A DNA stretch of 64,000 nt from Arcicella aurantiaca (GTDB taxonomy: Bacteria > Bacteroidota > Bacteroidia > Cytophagales > Spirosomataceae). Within the stretch, counting starts at the first letter, position 1; each line of letters begins with the position of its first letter. This document shows, piece after piece, positions 35,485 through 43,650 of the stretch. The position numbers were made by a program, and so were the translations under genes. Location: contig NZ_QGGO01000004.1 of the NCBI RefSeq assembly GCF_003148625.1, positions 123,995 through 187,994 on the forward strand, in the 5' to 3' direction. Below the pieces are notes generated by a model. That model made no database searches. It had not been told where the DNA came from and worked only from the letters and a program-made list of their open reading frames with translations.

Positions 35485-35504
35485 CGGGAGTGATTTCTTT
35501 TTTT
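35471..35504 (+). terminator. Terminator at the end of the island's last gene
   Basis: AAATCACT / AGTGATTT arms frame a short loop and are followed by a T-rich stretch (CTTTTTTTC). The hairpin overlaps the last codons of the 83-aa gene. Confidence 0.75.
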
Positions 35505-35506
35505 CG

Positions 35507-35566
35507 GTTTAAACAAAAATTCAAAAATGTTTAAACTATGTTTAAACCAAGATTTTAAGTTTAAAC
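35507..35566. repeat. Candidate integrase arm sites, right end
   Basis: Four GTTTAAAC palindromes lie at 35507-35514, 35529-35536, 35540-35547 and 35559-35566. The middle pair forms a 22-bp sequence (35528-35549) identical to 9875-9896 at the left end. The cluster lies 50-110 bp from the right attachment repeat, as expected for arm-type integrase sites. Confidence 0.65.
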
Positions 35567-35578
35567 CAAATAAAAGAA

Positions 35579-35612
35579 AAAAGTCTGATAATCTTCTGAT
35601 TATCAGACTTTT
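35579..35612. terminator. Perfect 15-bp hairpin, terminator of tRNA-Asp
   Basis: AAAAGTCTGATAATC pairs perfectly with GATTATCAGACTTTT around a TTCT loop. It lies 3 bp past the 3' end of the minus-strand tRNA-Asp and has T runs in both directions, so it could serve as a bidirectional terminator. Because it is inside the island, the island has supplied the tRNA with a new terminator. Confidence 0.85.
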
Positions 35613-35615
35613 AAT

Positions 35616-35692
35616 TGGCGGTCTGGACGGGACTCGAACCCGCGACCCCATGCGTGACAGGCATGTATTCTAACCAACTGAACTACCAAACC
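35616..35692 (-). tRNA. tRNA-Asp (GTC)
   Basis: Read on the minus strand the 77-nt gene folds as a complete tRNA: acceptor GGTTTGG with CCAGACC, D arm with AGTTCAGTTGGTTAGA, anticodon loop CTGTCAC with anticodon GTC, T arm GCGGGTTCGAGTCCCGT, discriminator G and an encoded CCA. It is the integration target of the island: 48 bp of its 3' part (35618-35665) recur at 9716-9763. The gene stays intact because the island carries the replaced 3' end. Confidence 0.95.
35618..35665 (-). repeat. Right attachment repeat within tRNA-Asp
   Basis: These 48 bp are identical to 9716-9763, and the distance between copies is 25,902 bp. They cover the tRNA 3' half from the anticodon stem to the discriminator. 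Crossover during integration must have occurred within this block. Confidence 0.92.
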
Positions 35693-35789
35693 TTTTACTT
35701 TATCTCCTAAACGAGCTGATTTTGATTTCAGAACCATTTCATTGTCGTTGATTGTGATGCAAAATTAGTCGAAATTTCTGACAATGCAA

Positions 35790-35797
35790 TACCTTTG
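35790..35797 (+). promoter_or_regulatory. TAnnTTTG promoter element upstream of the DinB-like gene
   Basis: TACCTTTG lies 25 bp upstream of the ATG at 35822 and matches the Bacteroidota -7 consensus. It is the same octamer as at 24842-24849. Confidence 0.55.
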
Positions 35798-35821
35798 TGA
35801 AAAAAAAAACGAAAAAAAATT

Positions 35822-36346
35822 ATGAATAGGCCTCTCCAGAGCGAATATCCGCAGAATATTTACTTCTCTTACTACATAGAACAAGTTGAAAATCAAAATG
35901 TTATTGAAGCACTTACGAGTCAAAAAGATTTTGTAAAAAATTTGTATAAAAATTTGTCTGAAGCACAAAAAAACTTCAAATATGCCGAAGGGAAGTGGTC
36001 GCCACACGAAATTTTGGGTCATTTAACAGATACTGAAAGAATTTTTGGGTATCGTGCTTTGTGTATTGCACGAGGAGAAAAGCAATCTCTACCTCCTTTT
36101 GATGAAAATAATTATGCAAATGCTGCAAAATTTTCTGAACAAAGTTTTGAATCTTTGTTTGAACAGTATCGTTTAGTCCGTGAAGGGTCTATTGCTTTAT
36201 TTTCAACTTTCTCTGATGAAGTTGCTTCTCAAATTGGTTTTGCAAATAATAATCCTGTTTCGGCTCGTGCTTTGGTGACGATGATTGCTGGACATGAATT
36301 ACATCATTTGAAAGTTTTAAAAGAAAAATATTTAATCGGACAATAA
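35822..36346 (+). CDS. DinB-family protein
   Basis: The 174-residue protein is a DinB/YfiT-type four-helix bundle. The conserved His residues that normally bind a divalent metal are visible in WSPHEILGHLTDTER (about 59-73) and GHELHHLKVLKEK near the C-terminus. Members include thiol-dependent transferases and stress-induced proteins of unknown substrate. It is the first chromosomal gene right of the island and has its own promoter element. The exact reaction cannot be told from sequence. Confidence 0.85.
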   Translation: MNRPLQSEYPQNIYFSYYIEQVENQNVIEALTSQKDFVKNLYKNLSEAQKNFKYAEGKWSPHEILGHLTDTERIFGYRALCIARGEKQSLPPFDENNYANAAKFSEQSFESLFEQYRLVREGSIALFSTFSDEVASQIGFANNNPVSARALVTMIAGHELHHLKVLKEKYLIGQ

Positions 36347-36347
36347 T

Positions 36348-36513
36348 GGAACACTGATGACACTGATGCTTCGCAACGCAGATTTAAAAGGATTTTATTT
36401 TTAAGACTTGCATTTTACTAAACAGCTTTAGGCTTAGATGGTAAAACGTATCTCTATAAATAGAAAATCTCTTTAAATCTGTGTTACGTAGTATCTGTGT
36501 CATCTGCGTTCCC
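36348..36513. repeat. Imperfect palindromic repeat, copy 1
   Basis: Two arms of about 50 bp, beginning GAACACTGATGACACTGATG and ending CATCTGCGTTCC, form a long imperfect inverted repeat between the DinB-like gene and dapF. A 23-bp stretch from CTGATGCTTCGC to CGCAGATTT is identical to part of copy 2 at 58759-58891. It is an intergenic repeat family of this genome. Confidence 0.75.
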
Positions 36514-36526
36514 CAAAAATAGCGTT

Positions 36527-37291
36527 ATGAAATTTTATAAATATCAAGGTACAGGTAATGATTTTGTGGTTATTGATGACCGTGATGAAACGTTTCCTGT
36601 TTCTCAAAAATTAATTGCAGATTTATGCCACCGCCGTTTTGGTGTTGGGGCGGATGGACTTATGCTTTTGCAAAACGCAGAAGGGTATGATTTCAGAATG
36701 GTCTATTTCAATTCTGATGGTACTGAAGGCTCTATGTGTGGTAATGGCGGACGTTGTCTGGTTCGTTTTGCTCATGATTTAGGAATCATTGGAGACTCTA
36801 CTGTTTTTATTGCTACTGATGGCGAACATGAAGCGAAAGTTAGTCCAGAAGTTGTTTCTCTAAAAATGATTGATGTTAACAATATTGAAAAAACAGAATC
36901 TTATGATTTCATGAATACAGGTTCTCCTCATTATGTGGAATACGTTGATGATTTAGAGAATTTGGATGTTTATGCTAAAGGAAAAGCTGTACGATATGGT
37001 GAACCATTTGTAAGCAAAGGAGGAACAAATGTTAATTTCGTAGAAGTAGTTGGCGATAATAAATTAAATGTTCGGACGTATGAGCGTGGCGTTGAAGATG
37101 AAACTTATGCCTGCGGAACGGGCGTAACTGCTTGTGCTTTGTCGGCAAATTCGAGACTGGGCTTTGATAAATTCGTGGACATTAAAGTGGTTGGGGGAAA
37201 TCTTAGAATTGAGTTTAACCGTACAGAAAACGGCTACGACAATATTTATCTAATTGGTCCTGCCGTAAAAGTTTTTGAAGGAAATATCTAA
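36527..37291 (+). CDS. dapF: Diaminopimelate epimerase
   Basis: DapF interconverts LL- and meso-diaminopimelate in lysine and peptidoglycan synthesis. From the ATG at 36527 the protein has 254 residues. The further upstream frame lies in the palindromic repeat and is not used. Both catalytic cysteines are present: Cys71 in GSMCGNGGR and Cys196 in YACGTGVTAC. The N-terminus KYQGTGNDFVVID and the two-domain pseudo-symmetry are standard. The next gene, tyrA, follows after 81 bp that contain an inverted repeat. Confidence 0.95.
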   Translation: MKFYKYQGTGNDFVVIDDRDETFPVSQKLIADLCHRRFGVGADGLMLLQNAEGYDFRMVYFNSDGTEGSMCGNGGRCLVRFAHDLGIIGDSTVFIATDGEHEAKVSPEVVSLKMIDVNNIEKTESYDFMNTGSPHYVEYVDDLENLDVYAKGKAVRYGEPFVSKGGTNVNFVEVVGDNKLNVRTYERGVEDETYACGTGVTACALSANSRLGFDKFVDIKVVGGNLRIEFNRTENGYDNIYLIGPAVKVFEGNI

Positions 37292-37298
37292 AAATAGT

Positions 37299-37349
37299 GA
37301 TGCGTTATGAGTGTTATTCATGCACATAACTTATTACTCATAACGCATC
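37299..37349. repeat. Inverted repeat between dapF and tyrA
   Basis: GATGCGTTATGAGT (37299-37312) pairs perfectly with ACTCATAACGCATC (37336-37349), with a further short inner stem (GTTAT / ATAAC). There is no T run after it, so it is more likely an intergenic repeat or processing structure than a terminator. Confidence 0.7.
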
Positions 37350-37372
37350 CTTTATAACTTATCACTAAAAAT

Positions 37373-38221
37373 ATGACAATTACTATTGTTGGACTTGGAC
37401 TCATTGGTGGCTCAATGGCTCTGAGTTTGAAAGAAAATAAATTTGCTGATAAAATAATTGGTGTTGATAATAACATTTTACATACCGAAAAAGCTCTTGT
37501 ATTAGGCTTAGTTGACGTTATCGCTACATTGGATGAAGCCATTAATGAGTCGGATATTATTATCATGGCTACGCCTGTGGATACGCTTATCTCTTTACTC
37601 CCGAAAGTGTTGGATGTCATTTCTCCTAATCACGTAGTTATTGAGGTTGGTTCAACAAAAAAGCCTGTGATTGATGCGGTAAAATCGCACCCAAATCGTC
37701 AGAACTTTGTGGCAACTCACCCGATGGCAGGAACTGAATTTTCGGGACCAGATGCTGCCATTAGGAATTTATTTGACCATAAAAATTGTGTACTTTGTGA
37801 TATTGAAGATTCTAAACCTGAATTGATTGAACTTATCAAGAAAATGTACGAAAATGGACTTAAAATGCGAGTAACTTATCTGGATTCAACGGCTCATGAT
37901 ATTCATACGGCTTATATTTCGCATATTTCACACATTTGTTCTTTTGCTCTTGCATCCACCGTTTTGGCAAAGGAAAAAGATGAAGAAAGTATTTTCAATT
38001 TGGCAAGTTCTGGATTTGAATCAACGGTTCGTTTGGCGAAGTCTAACCCCGAAACTTGGATTCCTATTTTCCGCCAAAATCAAGAAAATATTATTGACGT
38101 CTTAGACGAATATATCACAACGCTACTGAAATTCAAGGGTTTAATGATTTCAGATAGCTACGACAAATTCAAAGACTATCTTACACAAGCCAATGATATT
38201 AAGCGTATTTTGAATAAGTAA
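37373..38221 (+). CDS. tyrA: Prephenate dehydrogenase
   Basis: TyrA oxidatively decarboxylates prephenate to 4-hydroxyphenylpyruvate in tyrosine synthesis. The 282-residue protein begins with a Rossmann NAD(P) site (IVGLGLIGGSMA, residues 5-16). It carries the conserved THPMAGTEFSGPD segment (about 118-130) with the catalytic His, and a C-terminal helical dimerisation domain (YISHISHICSFALAS). There is no fused chorismate mutase or ACT domain. A terminator follows at 38389. Confidence 0.93.
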   Translation: MTITIVGLGLIGGSMALSLKENKFADKIIGVDNNILHTEKALVLGLVDVIATLDEAINESDIIIMATPVDTLISLLPKVLDVISPNHVVIEVGSTKKPVIDAVKSHPNRQNFVATHPMAGTEFSGPDAAIRNLFDHKNCVLCDIEDSKPELIELIKKMYENGLKMRVTYLDSTAHDIHTAYISHISHICSFALASTVLAKEKDEESIFNLASSGFESTVRLAKSNPETWIPIFRQNQENIIDVLDEYITTLLKFKGLMISDSYDKFKDYLTQANDIKRILNK

Positions 38222-38677
38222 GTACAAGGACGATTTAAGAATTACGATTATCATAAACTTGATTATCAATGGTTTGTGATATTTCGAAATAGCGTTTCAT
38301 TTTGTCCTAATACTTAAATATAAAGAAGTTATTTAAAGAGAATCAATAATTGTTTGAATTCTTTTTAAATCAAATAAAAACTCATTTTAGCGTCAATGAC
38401 TCAAAACTCATTGACGCTTTTTTTATGTAATCTATTGAACAATAATGTGTTATTGACTTTTTTCAAGTAGAAAATATTATATTTAATCTTTAAATGATAA
38501 CATAAAAAATCTTTAATATTTCTCAGAATATTGTATTTTTGAGAAATGACCACTTGAGAAAACGACCTTCTATTCACCTGCCAATCAATTATTTACAATT
38601 TCTTCCCGACACGTTAAACCATTGTATTTCTTTACAATCTAATCATTAAACTCTTATATTAAACTTCCGAAAAATTT
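38222..38677. other. Intergenic region between tyrA and the DUF1800 gene
   Basis: No gene found. It contains one terminator (38389-38425) and otherwise AT-rich sequence with a possible TATTTTTG promoter element near 38530. The 140-bp leader before the DUF1800 gene shows no riboswitch that I recognise. Confidence 0.5.
38389..38425 (+). terminator. Rho-independent terminator downstream of tyrA
   Basis: AGCGTCAATG / CATTGACGCT form a perfect 10-bp stem with a 10-nt loop, followed by seven T residues. Confidence 0.88.
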
Positions 38678-40240
38678 ATGGCATTGATTGACGCTTTCAC
38701 GCAAAATCTCACGGCTCGTCAAGTAACACATTTGTTGCGTAGGGCATCCTTCGGAGCAACTCCTGCCCAAGTAAAGGAATTTACTGGCAAAAAATCTGAT
38801 TTTGTCGTTCAAAAATTACTGGCAACTCAGCCAATCCCATCAGACCCAACTGATGAAAATCAGAAGACTTCCCATGATTTAGTATGGGGAGGAACTGGTA
38901 CAAACGATACCGAACGTAACGCTTTTGATGGAACTCGTCGTGGACGACTCAAATTATGGTGGGTTGGCTTGATGATTTCGCAACCTGTTTCTTTATTAGA
39001 AAAGACAACATTATTCTGGCAAAACCATTTTGTTTCTACCTCCACCGAGGTATCGGATGTTCGTTTTTTATATCGTCAAAATCAATTATTACGTAAATAT
39101 GCTTTTGGCAATTTTAAAGAGTTTGTGATTGAAATCACCAAAGACCCTTCGATGCTCATCTATCTGGACGGAGCAAGTAATGTTGTAGGTAAACCTAACG
39201 AAAATTATGCTCGTGAATTGATGGAATTATTTACCATTGGTCGTGGAAATTATACAGAAGATGACGTAAAAGCAGCAGCACGGGTATTAACAGGTTGGCG
39301 TTCTCTGAATTACCGAAACATCACTTCAACATATATCGGCTCAGAGTTTAGGTCGGCACAACATGATGTAGCTGATAAAGTTTTTTCAGACTTATATCAA
39401 AAAAAGACTATAAAATCAACGACAGGTACTGCCACAGGAGAAAATGAATTAAAAGAGTTGATTGACATGATTTTGGCACAACCAGAAACTGCACGTTTTA
39501 TTGTCAGAAAATTTTATCGTTGGTTTGTTCAAGCCGACATTTCGGAGCAAATTGAAAAAGATTTTATTGAACCCTTAGCCGCTATTTTTAGAAAAAATTA
39601 TGATATAAAAATTACACTACAAACACTTTTTAATAGTCAACATTTTTATGATGAAACACTCTGGGGTTCACAAATAAAGTCACCAGCAGACTTGGTAATA
39701 GGCACATTGAGAAACTTCAATTATCAACTTCCAGACCCCGTAAAAGACCGCACCAAGTACGATGCGGCAACCAATTATTTCAATGCTCGATTGAAAGAAC
39801 AGCAAATGGATATTATTGACCAACCTAATGTTTTTGGCTGGAGACCATACTATGATACTGATTTCTATGAGATTTGGATAAACTCTACAACGCTTGCTTT
39901 GAGAGGGAGTTGGACTGACTATCTTGTAAAAGGAGCTACGGCAACGGCATTGGATATTAATACTTTAGGACTACCACTGGTAACTTCTGACCCACGAGAC
40001 CCTTATAAAATGGTCAAGGAATTAACCGATTCTTTACTTTCTTTCTCTTTAACCGACGACCAAGTGAAATACTTAGTTGAACAGCCTTTAATGGCAGGTT
40101 CACCGTATTATGAATGGGTAACAATTTGGGATGAATACACCAATGCACCAACTAATGCAACCAAGAAAAATAACGCTAAAACACGTTTAGACCGATTAGT
40201 GAATTTTATTCTAAGATTAGCTGAATTTCAAATGGGATAA
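38678..40240 (+). CDS. DUF1800 domain protein
   Basis: The 520-residue protein is a DUF1800 member. The conserved N-terminal segment (HLLRRASFGATPAQVKEF), the LWWVGLMISQP and WQNHFVST motifs, and NYARELMELFTIG are all visible. Function is unknown; members nearly always sit next to a DUF1501 gene, as here (69-bp gap), and the pair is thought to act in the cell envelope. No clear signal peptide is seen at this start. Confidence 0.92.
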   Translation: MALIDAFTQNLTARQVTHLLRRASFGATPAQVKEFTGKKSDFVVQKLLATQPIPSDPTDENQKTSHDLVWGGTGTNDTERNAFDGTRRGRLKLWWVGLMISQPVSLLEKTTLFWQNHFVSTSTEVSDVRFLYRQNQLLRKYAFGNFKEFVIEITKDPSMLIYLDGASNVVGKPNENYARELMELFTIGRGNYTEDDVKAAARVLTGWRSLNYRNITSTYIGSEFRSAQHDVADKVFSDLYQKKTIKSTTGTATGENELKELIDMILAQPETARFIVRKFYRWFVQADISEQIEKDFIEPLAAIFRKNYDIKITLQTLFNSQHFYDETLWGSQIKSPADLVIGTLRNFNYQLPDPVKDRTKYDAATNYFNARLKEQQMDIIDQPNVFGWRPYYDTDFYEIWINSTTLALRGSWTDYLVKGATATALDINTLGLPLVTSDPRDPYKMVKELTDSLLSFSLTDDQVKYLVEQPLMAGSPYYEWVTIWDEYTNAPTNATKKNNAKTRLDRLVNFILRLAEFQMG

Positions 40241-40309
40241 TTTTCGATTTTGATATTTATCAAATCAAAATTATTTTGAATTGCTCAATCCATTAAATCC
40301 CAAATTAAC

Positions 40310-41899
40310 ATGAAACGTAGAGATTTTTTACAATATACTTCAGCATCGTTTTTTTTACCTCTGATTCTTGACGGATTTGGAGCTAAAGCACATACCCAAG
40401 CAACAACACCGTTTATGCAAGCCATGTTGGATGCTGCCGATACCAACGACAATATTTTAGTTGTCATTCAATTATCAGGTGGAAACGATGGGTTAAACAT
40501 GGTTTTACCAATCGACCAATATAAAACGTATTCTTCTACTGGTGTACGAGAAAATATTGCCATTAGTGAAAGTAAAATATTAAAACTCAATAATGCCCCT
40601 CAAACAGGATTACACCCTTCAATGACAGGCTTACAAAGACTCTATAATGAGGGGAAATTATCCATTGTGCATTCTGCGGGCTATCCTAATCCTAATTTTT
40701 CACATTTCCGTGCCAGTGATATTTGGTTTACTGCGGTAGATTCAGACAAAATTTCTACTTCGGGATGGTTGGGGAGATACGTTTCGGATAGATACCCCAA
40801 CTTTCTTGATAATTATCCAAATACCACTAACCCTGACCCATTAGCCATTCAGATTTCTTCTATTTCTGCAACAATTTTCAATACAACATCTATAACATCG
40901 GCTATTGCTATTCAAGACCCTGACGCATTTGCAAGAATTGTAGGAGATAAACCCAGTATAAGCCCAAGCCCATTACCCAAAACAGCAGGCGGGAAATATA
41001 CTGCTTTTGTTCGCCAGCAACAAACCTCCTCATTTGCCTACGCAGGGCAATTGAAAACAGCCTCAGGTTTAGGAAAGAACTTTGTCACATATCCTACCAG
41101 CAATAGTTTGGCAGACCAATTAAAAATTGTTGCAAGGCTTATTCATGGAGGTTTGCAAACAAAAATTTATTACGTTACACTCGGAGGATTCGACACACAC
41201 TCAGACCAAGTAATTTCAACCGATACTTCCACAGGCACTCATGCAACCCTTATGCAACGGCTATCAGAAGGAATCACTGCCTTTATGGACGATTTAAAAG
41301 CACAAGGAACGCAAGACCGTGTGGTGGGCATGACATTCTCAGAATTTGGACGTCGTGGATTTTCAAATGGAAGTAAAGGAACTGACCACGGATGGGCTGC
41401 ACCTTTATTTGTTTTTGGCAATGCCGTAAAAACGCAAATCATAGGTAAAAATCCAGATTTGAGCCTCCTCACTACCAAAGACAACAACATTCCTTTACAA
41501 ACTGATTTTAGAACTGTTTATGCGGCAATTTTACAGGATTGGATGGGGGCAAGTGCCAGCTCTGTAAAAAATATTTTATTAGACCAAACCTTTAAACCTG
41601 TTCCGATTTTCAAAGCACCAGCAGTATTGGCAAATGAAAATGAAACACCGTTGACAGACTTGACCATTTTCCCGAACCCAGCTCAAGTAGAAACCATTAT
41701 TTCGTCAGAAGCCTTTGCTAAAAACAATGTCGAGTTTTTAATAACAGACGTGTATGGACGTAATTTTAACACCAATCCAACACGGGTTTCTCGGACTGAG
41801 ATTTCGTTAAATGTTAGTAATATTCCAGATGGAAAATATTTTGTAAAAGTGGATACAGGAGGCGAACCATTAGTAAAAGCATTGATGGTTTTAAAATAA
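40310..41899 (+). CDS. DUF1501 domain protein with Tat-like signal and T9SS sorting domain
   Basis: The 529-residue protein begins with a twin-arginine-type signal (MKRRDFLQYTSASFFLPLIL). The DUF1501 domain follows (about 45-430; VIQLSGGNDGLNMVLP, LGGFDTHSDQ, FSEFGRRGFSNGSKGTDHGW), which belongs to the alkaline-phosphatase-like fold. The last 80 residues form a type A T9SS C-terminal sorting domain (LTDLTIFPNPAQ, VYGRNF, IPDGKYFVKV). It should therefore be exported and attached to the surface by the type IX system. It is co-directional with the DUF1800 gene, probably as an operon. Confidence 0.92.
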   Translation: MKRRDFLQYTSASFFLPLILDGFGAKAHTQATTPFMQAMLDAADTNDNILVVIQLSGGNDGLNMVLPIDQYKTYSSTGVRENIAISESKILKLNNAPQTGLHPSMTGLQRLYNEGKLSIVHSAGYPNPNFSHFRASDIWFTAVDSDKISTSGWLGRYVSDRYPNFLDNYPNTTNPDPLAIQISSISATIFNTTSITSAIAIQDPDAFARIVGDKPSISPSPLPKTAGGKYTAFVRQQQTSSFAYAGQLKTASGLGKNFVTYPTSNSLADQLKIVARLIHGGLQTKIYYVTLGGFDTHSDQVISTDTSTGTHATLMQRLSEGITAFMDDLKAQGTQDRVVGMTFSEFGRRGFSNGSKGTDHGWAAPLFVFGNAVKTQIIGKNPDLSLLTTKDNNIPLQTDFRTVYAAILQDWMGASASSVKNILLDQTFKPVPIFKAPAVLANENETPLTDLTIFPNPAQVETIISSEAFAKNNVEFLITDVYGRNFNTNPTRVSRTEISLNVSNIPDGKYFVKVDTGGEPLVKALMVLK

Positions 41900-41994
41900 T
41901 TTCAAAAAAAATGAAAAATTTTTGCAAAACCATTTGCAAATAAAAAAACCTCTTCCTAATTTTGCACTCCCAAAAGGAACAATCCTCAACGCAA

Positions 41995-42076
41995 GCGGGC
42001 GTGGTGGAATTGGTAGACATACCAGACTTAGGATCTGGCGCCGTGAGGCATGGGGGTTCGAGTCCCTCCGCCCGTA
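41995..42076 (+). tRNA. tRNA-Leu (TAG)
   Basis: The 82-nt gene has the long variable arm of a class II tRNA. The acceptor GCGGGCG pairs with CGCCCGT. The anticodon loop CTTAGGA gives anticodon TAG, the variable arm reads GCGCCGTGAGGCAT, and the T arm is GGGGGTTCGAGTCCCTC. CCA is not encoded. A terminator follows after 9 bp. Confidence 0.95.
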
Positions 42077-42085
42077 CTTTTATTC

Positions 42086-42123
42086 AAAGCCCTCTCAACC
42101 GAAACGGTTTTGAGGGCTTTTTT
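42086..42123 (+). terminator. Terminator after tRNA-Leu
   Basis: AAAGCCCTC / GAGGGCTTT stem, extended by an inner CAACCG/CGGTTT pairing, followed by a run of six T. Confidence 0.9.
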
Positions 42124-42262
42124 GATTTTAGATTGTCTATTTCGGAATGCGGATTTACGAAATTTCAATCTGAAATAATTCTCAATAGTTTTATAAAATT
42201 GATGACAAACATTGATTTTACGGAAAAATAAAATCCGAAATCCGCAATCGACAATCCGAAAT
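42124..42262. repeat. Imperfect palindrome upstream of trigger factor
   Basis: GATTGTCTATTTCGGAATGC and the ATCCGCAATCGACAATC region near 42238-42257 form an imperfect inverted repeat around an AT-rich centre. It lies between the tRNA-Leu terminator and tig and resembles other intergenic palindromes of this genome in layout, though not in sequence. Confidence 0.5.
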
Positions 42263-42269
42263 CAAAAAG

Positions 42270-43598
42270 ATGAACATTTCTCTCGAAAAAAGTACCCCTG
42301 TAAATGCCCGTTTGGTCGTTTCAATTGTAGAAGCAGATTACAAACCTCAAGTTGATAAAAATCTTAAAGATTATCGTAAGCGTGCTAATATCAAAGGCTT
42401 TCGTCCGGGTATGGTACCAATGCAGATGGTTCAAAAGATGTTTGGTAAATCAATTTTAGTTGATGAAATCAATCAAATGTTGGGTAAGGCTGTACAAGAA
42501 TATATCCGTGAAAATAATCTTAATCTTGTAGGTGAGCCAATGCCTGCACGTGAGGAGCAAGACCGTATTGATTGGGACAACCAAAAGGATTTCGATTTTG
42601 CTTATAACCTTGGTTTAGCAGGTGAGTTTGCTGTTGATTTTGATAAAATTCCTGCTGTAAAGACTTATGATATTCAAGCAACTGAAAAAGAAGTAGAAGA
42701 AACGCTTGAGAATTTAAAGAAAAACGGTGGCGAGCAAATTCACCCAGATTCTATTGAAGAAGGTGATATGATTTTCGGAACATTTACGCAAGGTGAATGG
42801 TCAGAAAAATCGGCTATTCCTTTCAAAGCTATCAAAGAAGAAGCAAAAGGAACTTTCATCGGAGCTGCTAAAGATGCTACTTTAACCTTTGACTTACAAG
42901 CTACTTTTGTTGATGAAAAATCAATTGAATTAGCTACTGGAAATAAAACGGGTTTAACGGGTGAAGTAACTTTTGTAGTAGAAGATATTACTCGTCAAAT
43001 GCCTGCTGAATTGAATCAAGCATTTTTTGATAAAATTTTAGGTGAAGGTAAAGTTTCTTCGGAAGAAGAATTCCGTGCTGAAATCATGGAAATTATCAAA
43101 TCTAACTACAAGCGTGAATCAGAATATTTATTGAAAATTGATTCTGAAAAAGCTTTATTAGAAAATATTTCTATTGAATTACCTGAAGAGTTTTTGAAAA
43201 CTTGGTTAGTTGAAATCAACGAGGGTAAATTTACGCCAGAACAAATTGAAGAAGATTTTGACAATGTTAAGAAAGACATTCGTTGGAATTTAATCAAAAA
43301 CGAAATTGCTACGAAAAACGAAATCAAAGTTGAATATCCAGAAGTTTTAGAAAGAACTAAAGATATGATTCGTGGACAGTTCGGTATGATGGGTGGTGCT
43401 GACGATAGCATGAATGAAATGATTGAGCGTATCGCAAACGGATATTTGACAGACAAGAATAAACAAGACAATTTCATGAAGATGTTTAATGAAGTTTATG
43501 CTTCTAAAATCTCTGATGTAATTGTAGCCAATATGAAAATTGAATCAAAGAGTATTGATGTAGAAGAGTTCAAGCAAATTGCTGATAGCTTAGTATAA
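42270..43598 (+). CDS. tig: Trigger factor
   Basis: Ribosome-bound chaperone for nascent chains. The 442-residue protein has the N-terminal ribosome-binding domain (about 1-130; the binding loop GFRPGMVPMQMVQKMFG is close to the family's GFRxGKxP signature), a degenerate FKBP-type middle domain (about 150-235) and a long helical C-terminal arm domain (about 250-442). The typical prolyl-isomerase motifs are weak, as usual in Bacteroidota. It is a single-gene unit with a strong terminator. Confidence 0.93.
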   Translation: MNISLEKSTPVNARLVVSIVEADYKPQVDKNLKDYRKRANIKGFRPGMVPMQMVQKMFGKSILVDEINQMLGKAVQEYIRENNLNLVGEPMPAREEQDRIDWDNQKDFDFAYNLGLAGEFAVDFDKIPAVKTYDIQATEKEVEETLENLKKNGGEQIHPDSIEEGDMIFGTFTQGEWSEKSAIPFKAIKEEAKGTFIGAAKDATLTFDLQATFVDEKSIELATGNKTGLTGEVTFVVEDITRQMPAELNQAFFDKILGEGKVSSEEEFRAEIMEIIKSNYKRESEYLLKIDSEKALLENISIELPEEFLKTWLVEINEGKFTPEQIEEDFDNVKKDIRWNLIKNEIATKNEIKVEYPEVLERTKDMIRGQFGMMGGADDSMNEMIERIANGYLTDKNKQDNFMKMFNEVYASKISDVIVANMKIESKSIDVEEFKQIADSLV

Positions 43599-43613
43599 TT
43601 ATCAATTCTCAGT

Positions 43614-43650
43614 AAAAACGCCATGAAATTAAGTTTTCATGGCGTTTTTT
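43614..43650 (+). terminator. Terminator of tig
   Basis: AAAAACGCCATGAAA and TTTCATGGCGTTTTT form a 15-bp stem with a 6-nt loop and a T run. Confidence 0.92.

Larger units (their letters stand above)
9716..35665. mobile_element. Integrative genomic island in tRNA-Asp
   Basis: The element is bounded by a perfect 48-bp direct repeat of the tRNA-Asp 3' end. It carries a tyrosine integrase 155 bp inside the left repeat, and matching 22-bp GTTTAAAC double motifs inside both ends (9875-9896 and 35528-35549). At its right end is a maintenance module: HTH protein, RepA-like ATPase, RHH-like protein and a small membrane protein. Cargo comprises a DUF1016 nuclease-like protein, the seven-gene tubulin/actin-like envelope operon, three small unknowns and a type I RM operon with an embedded PBECR-like gene. 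I see no relaxase, coupling protein or conjugation genes. It is therefore a non-conjugative island, or one that relies on a helper element. The left flank contains remnants of another island, so this is probably a tandem site. Confidence 0.9.

Noticed and set aside
36497-36526. Upstream start for dapF
   Set aside because: It lies in the palindromic intergenic repeat, and the family begins at MKFYKYQGTGNDF.
37299-37349. Terminator of dapF
   Set aside because: There is no T run after the hairpin, so it is listed as an inverted repeat only.
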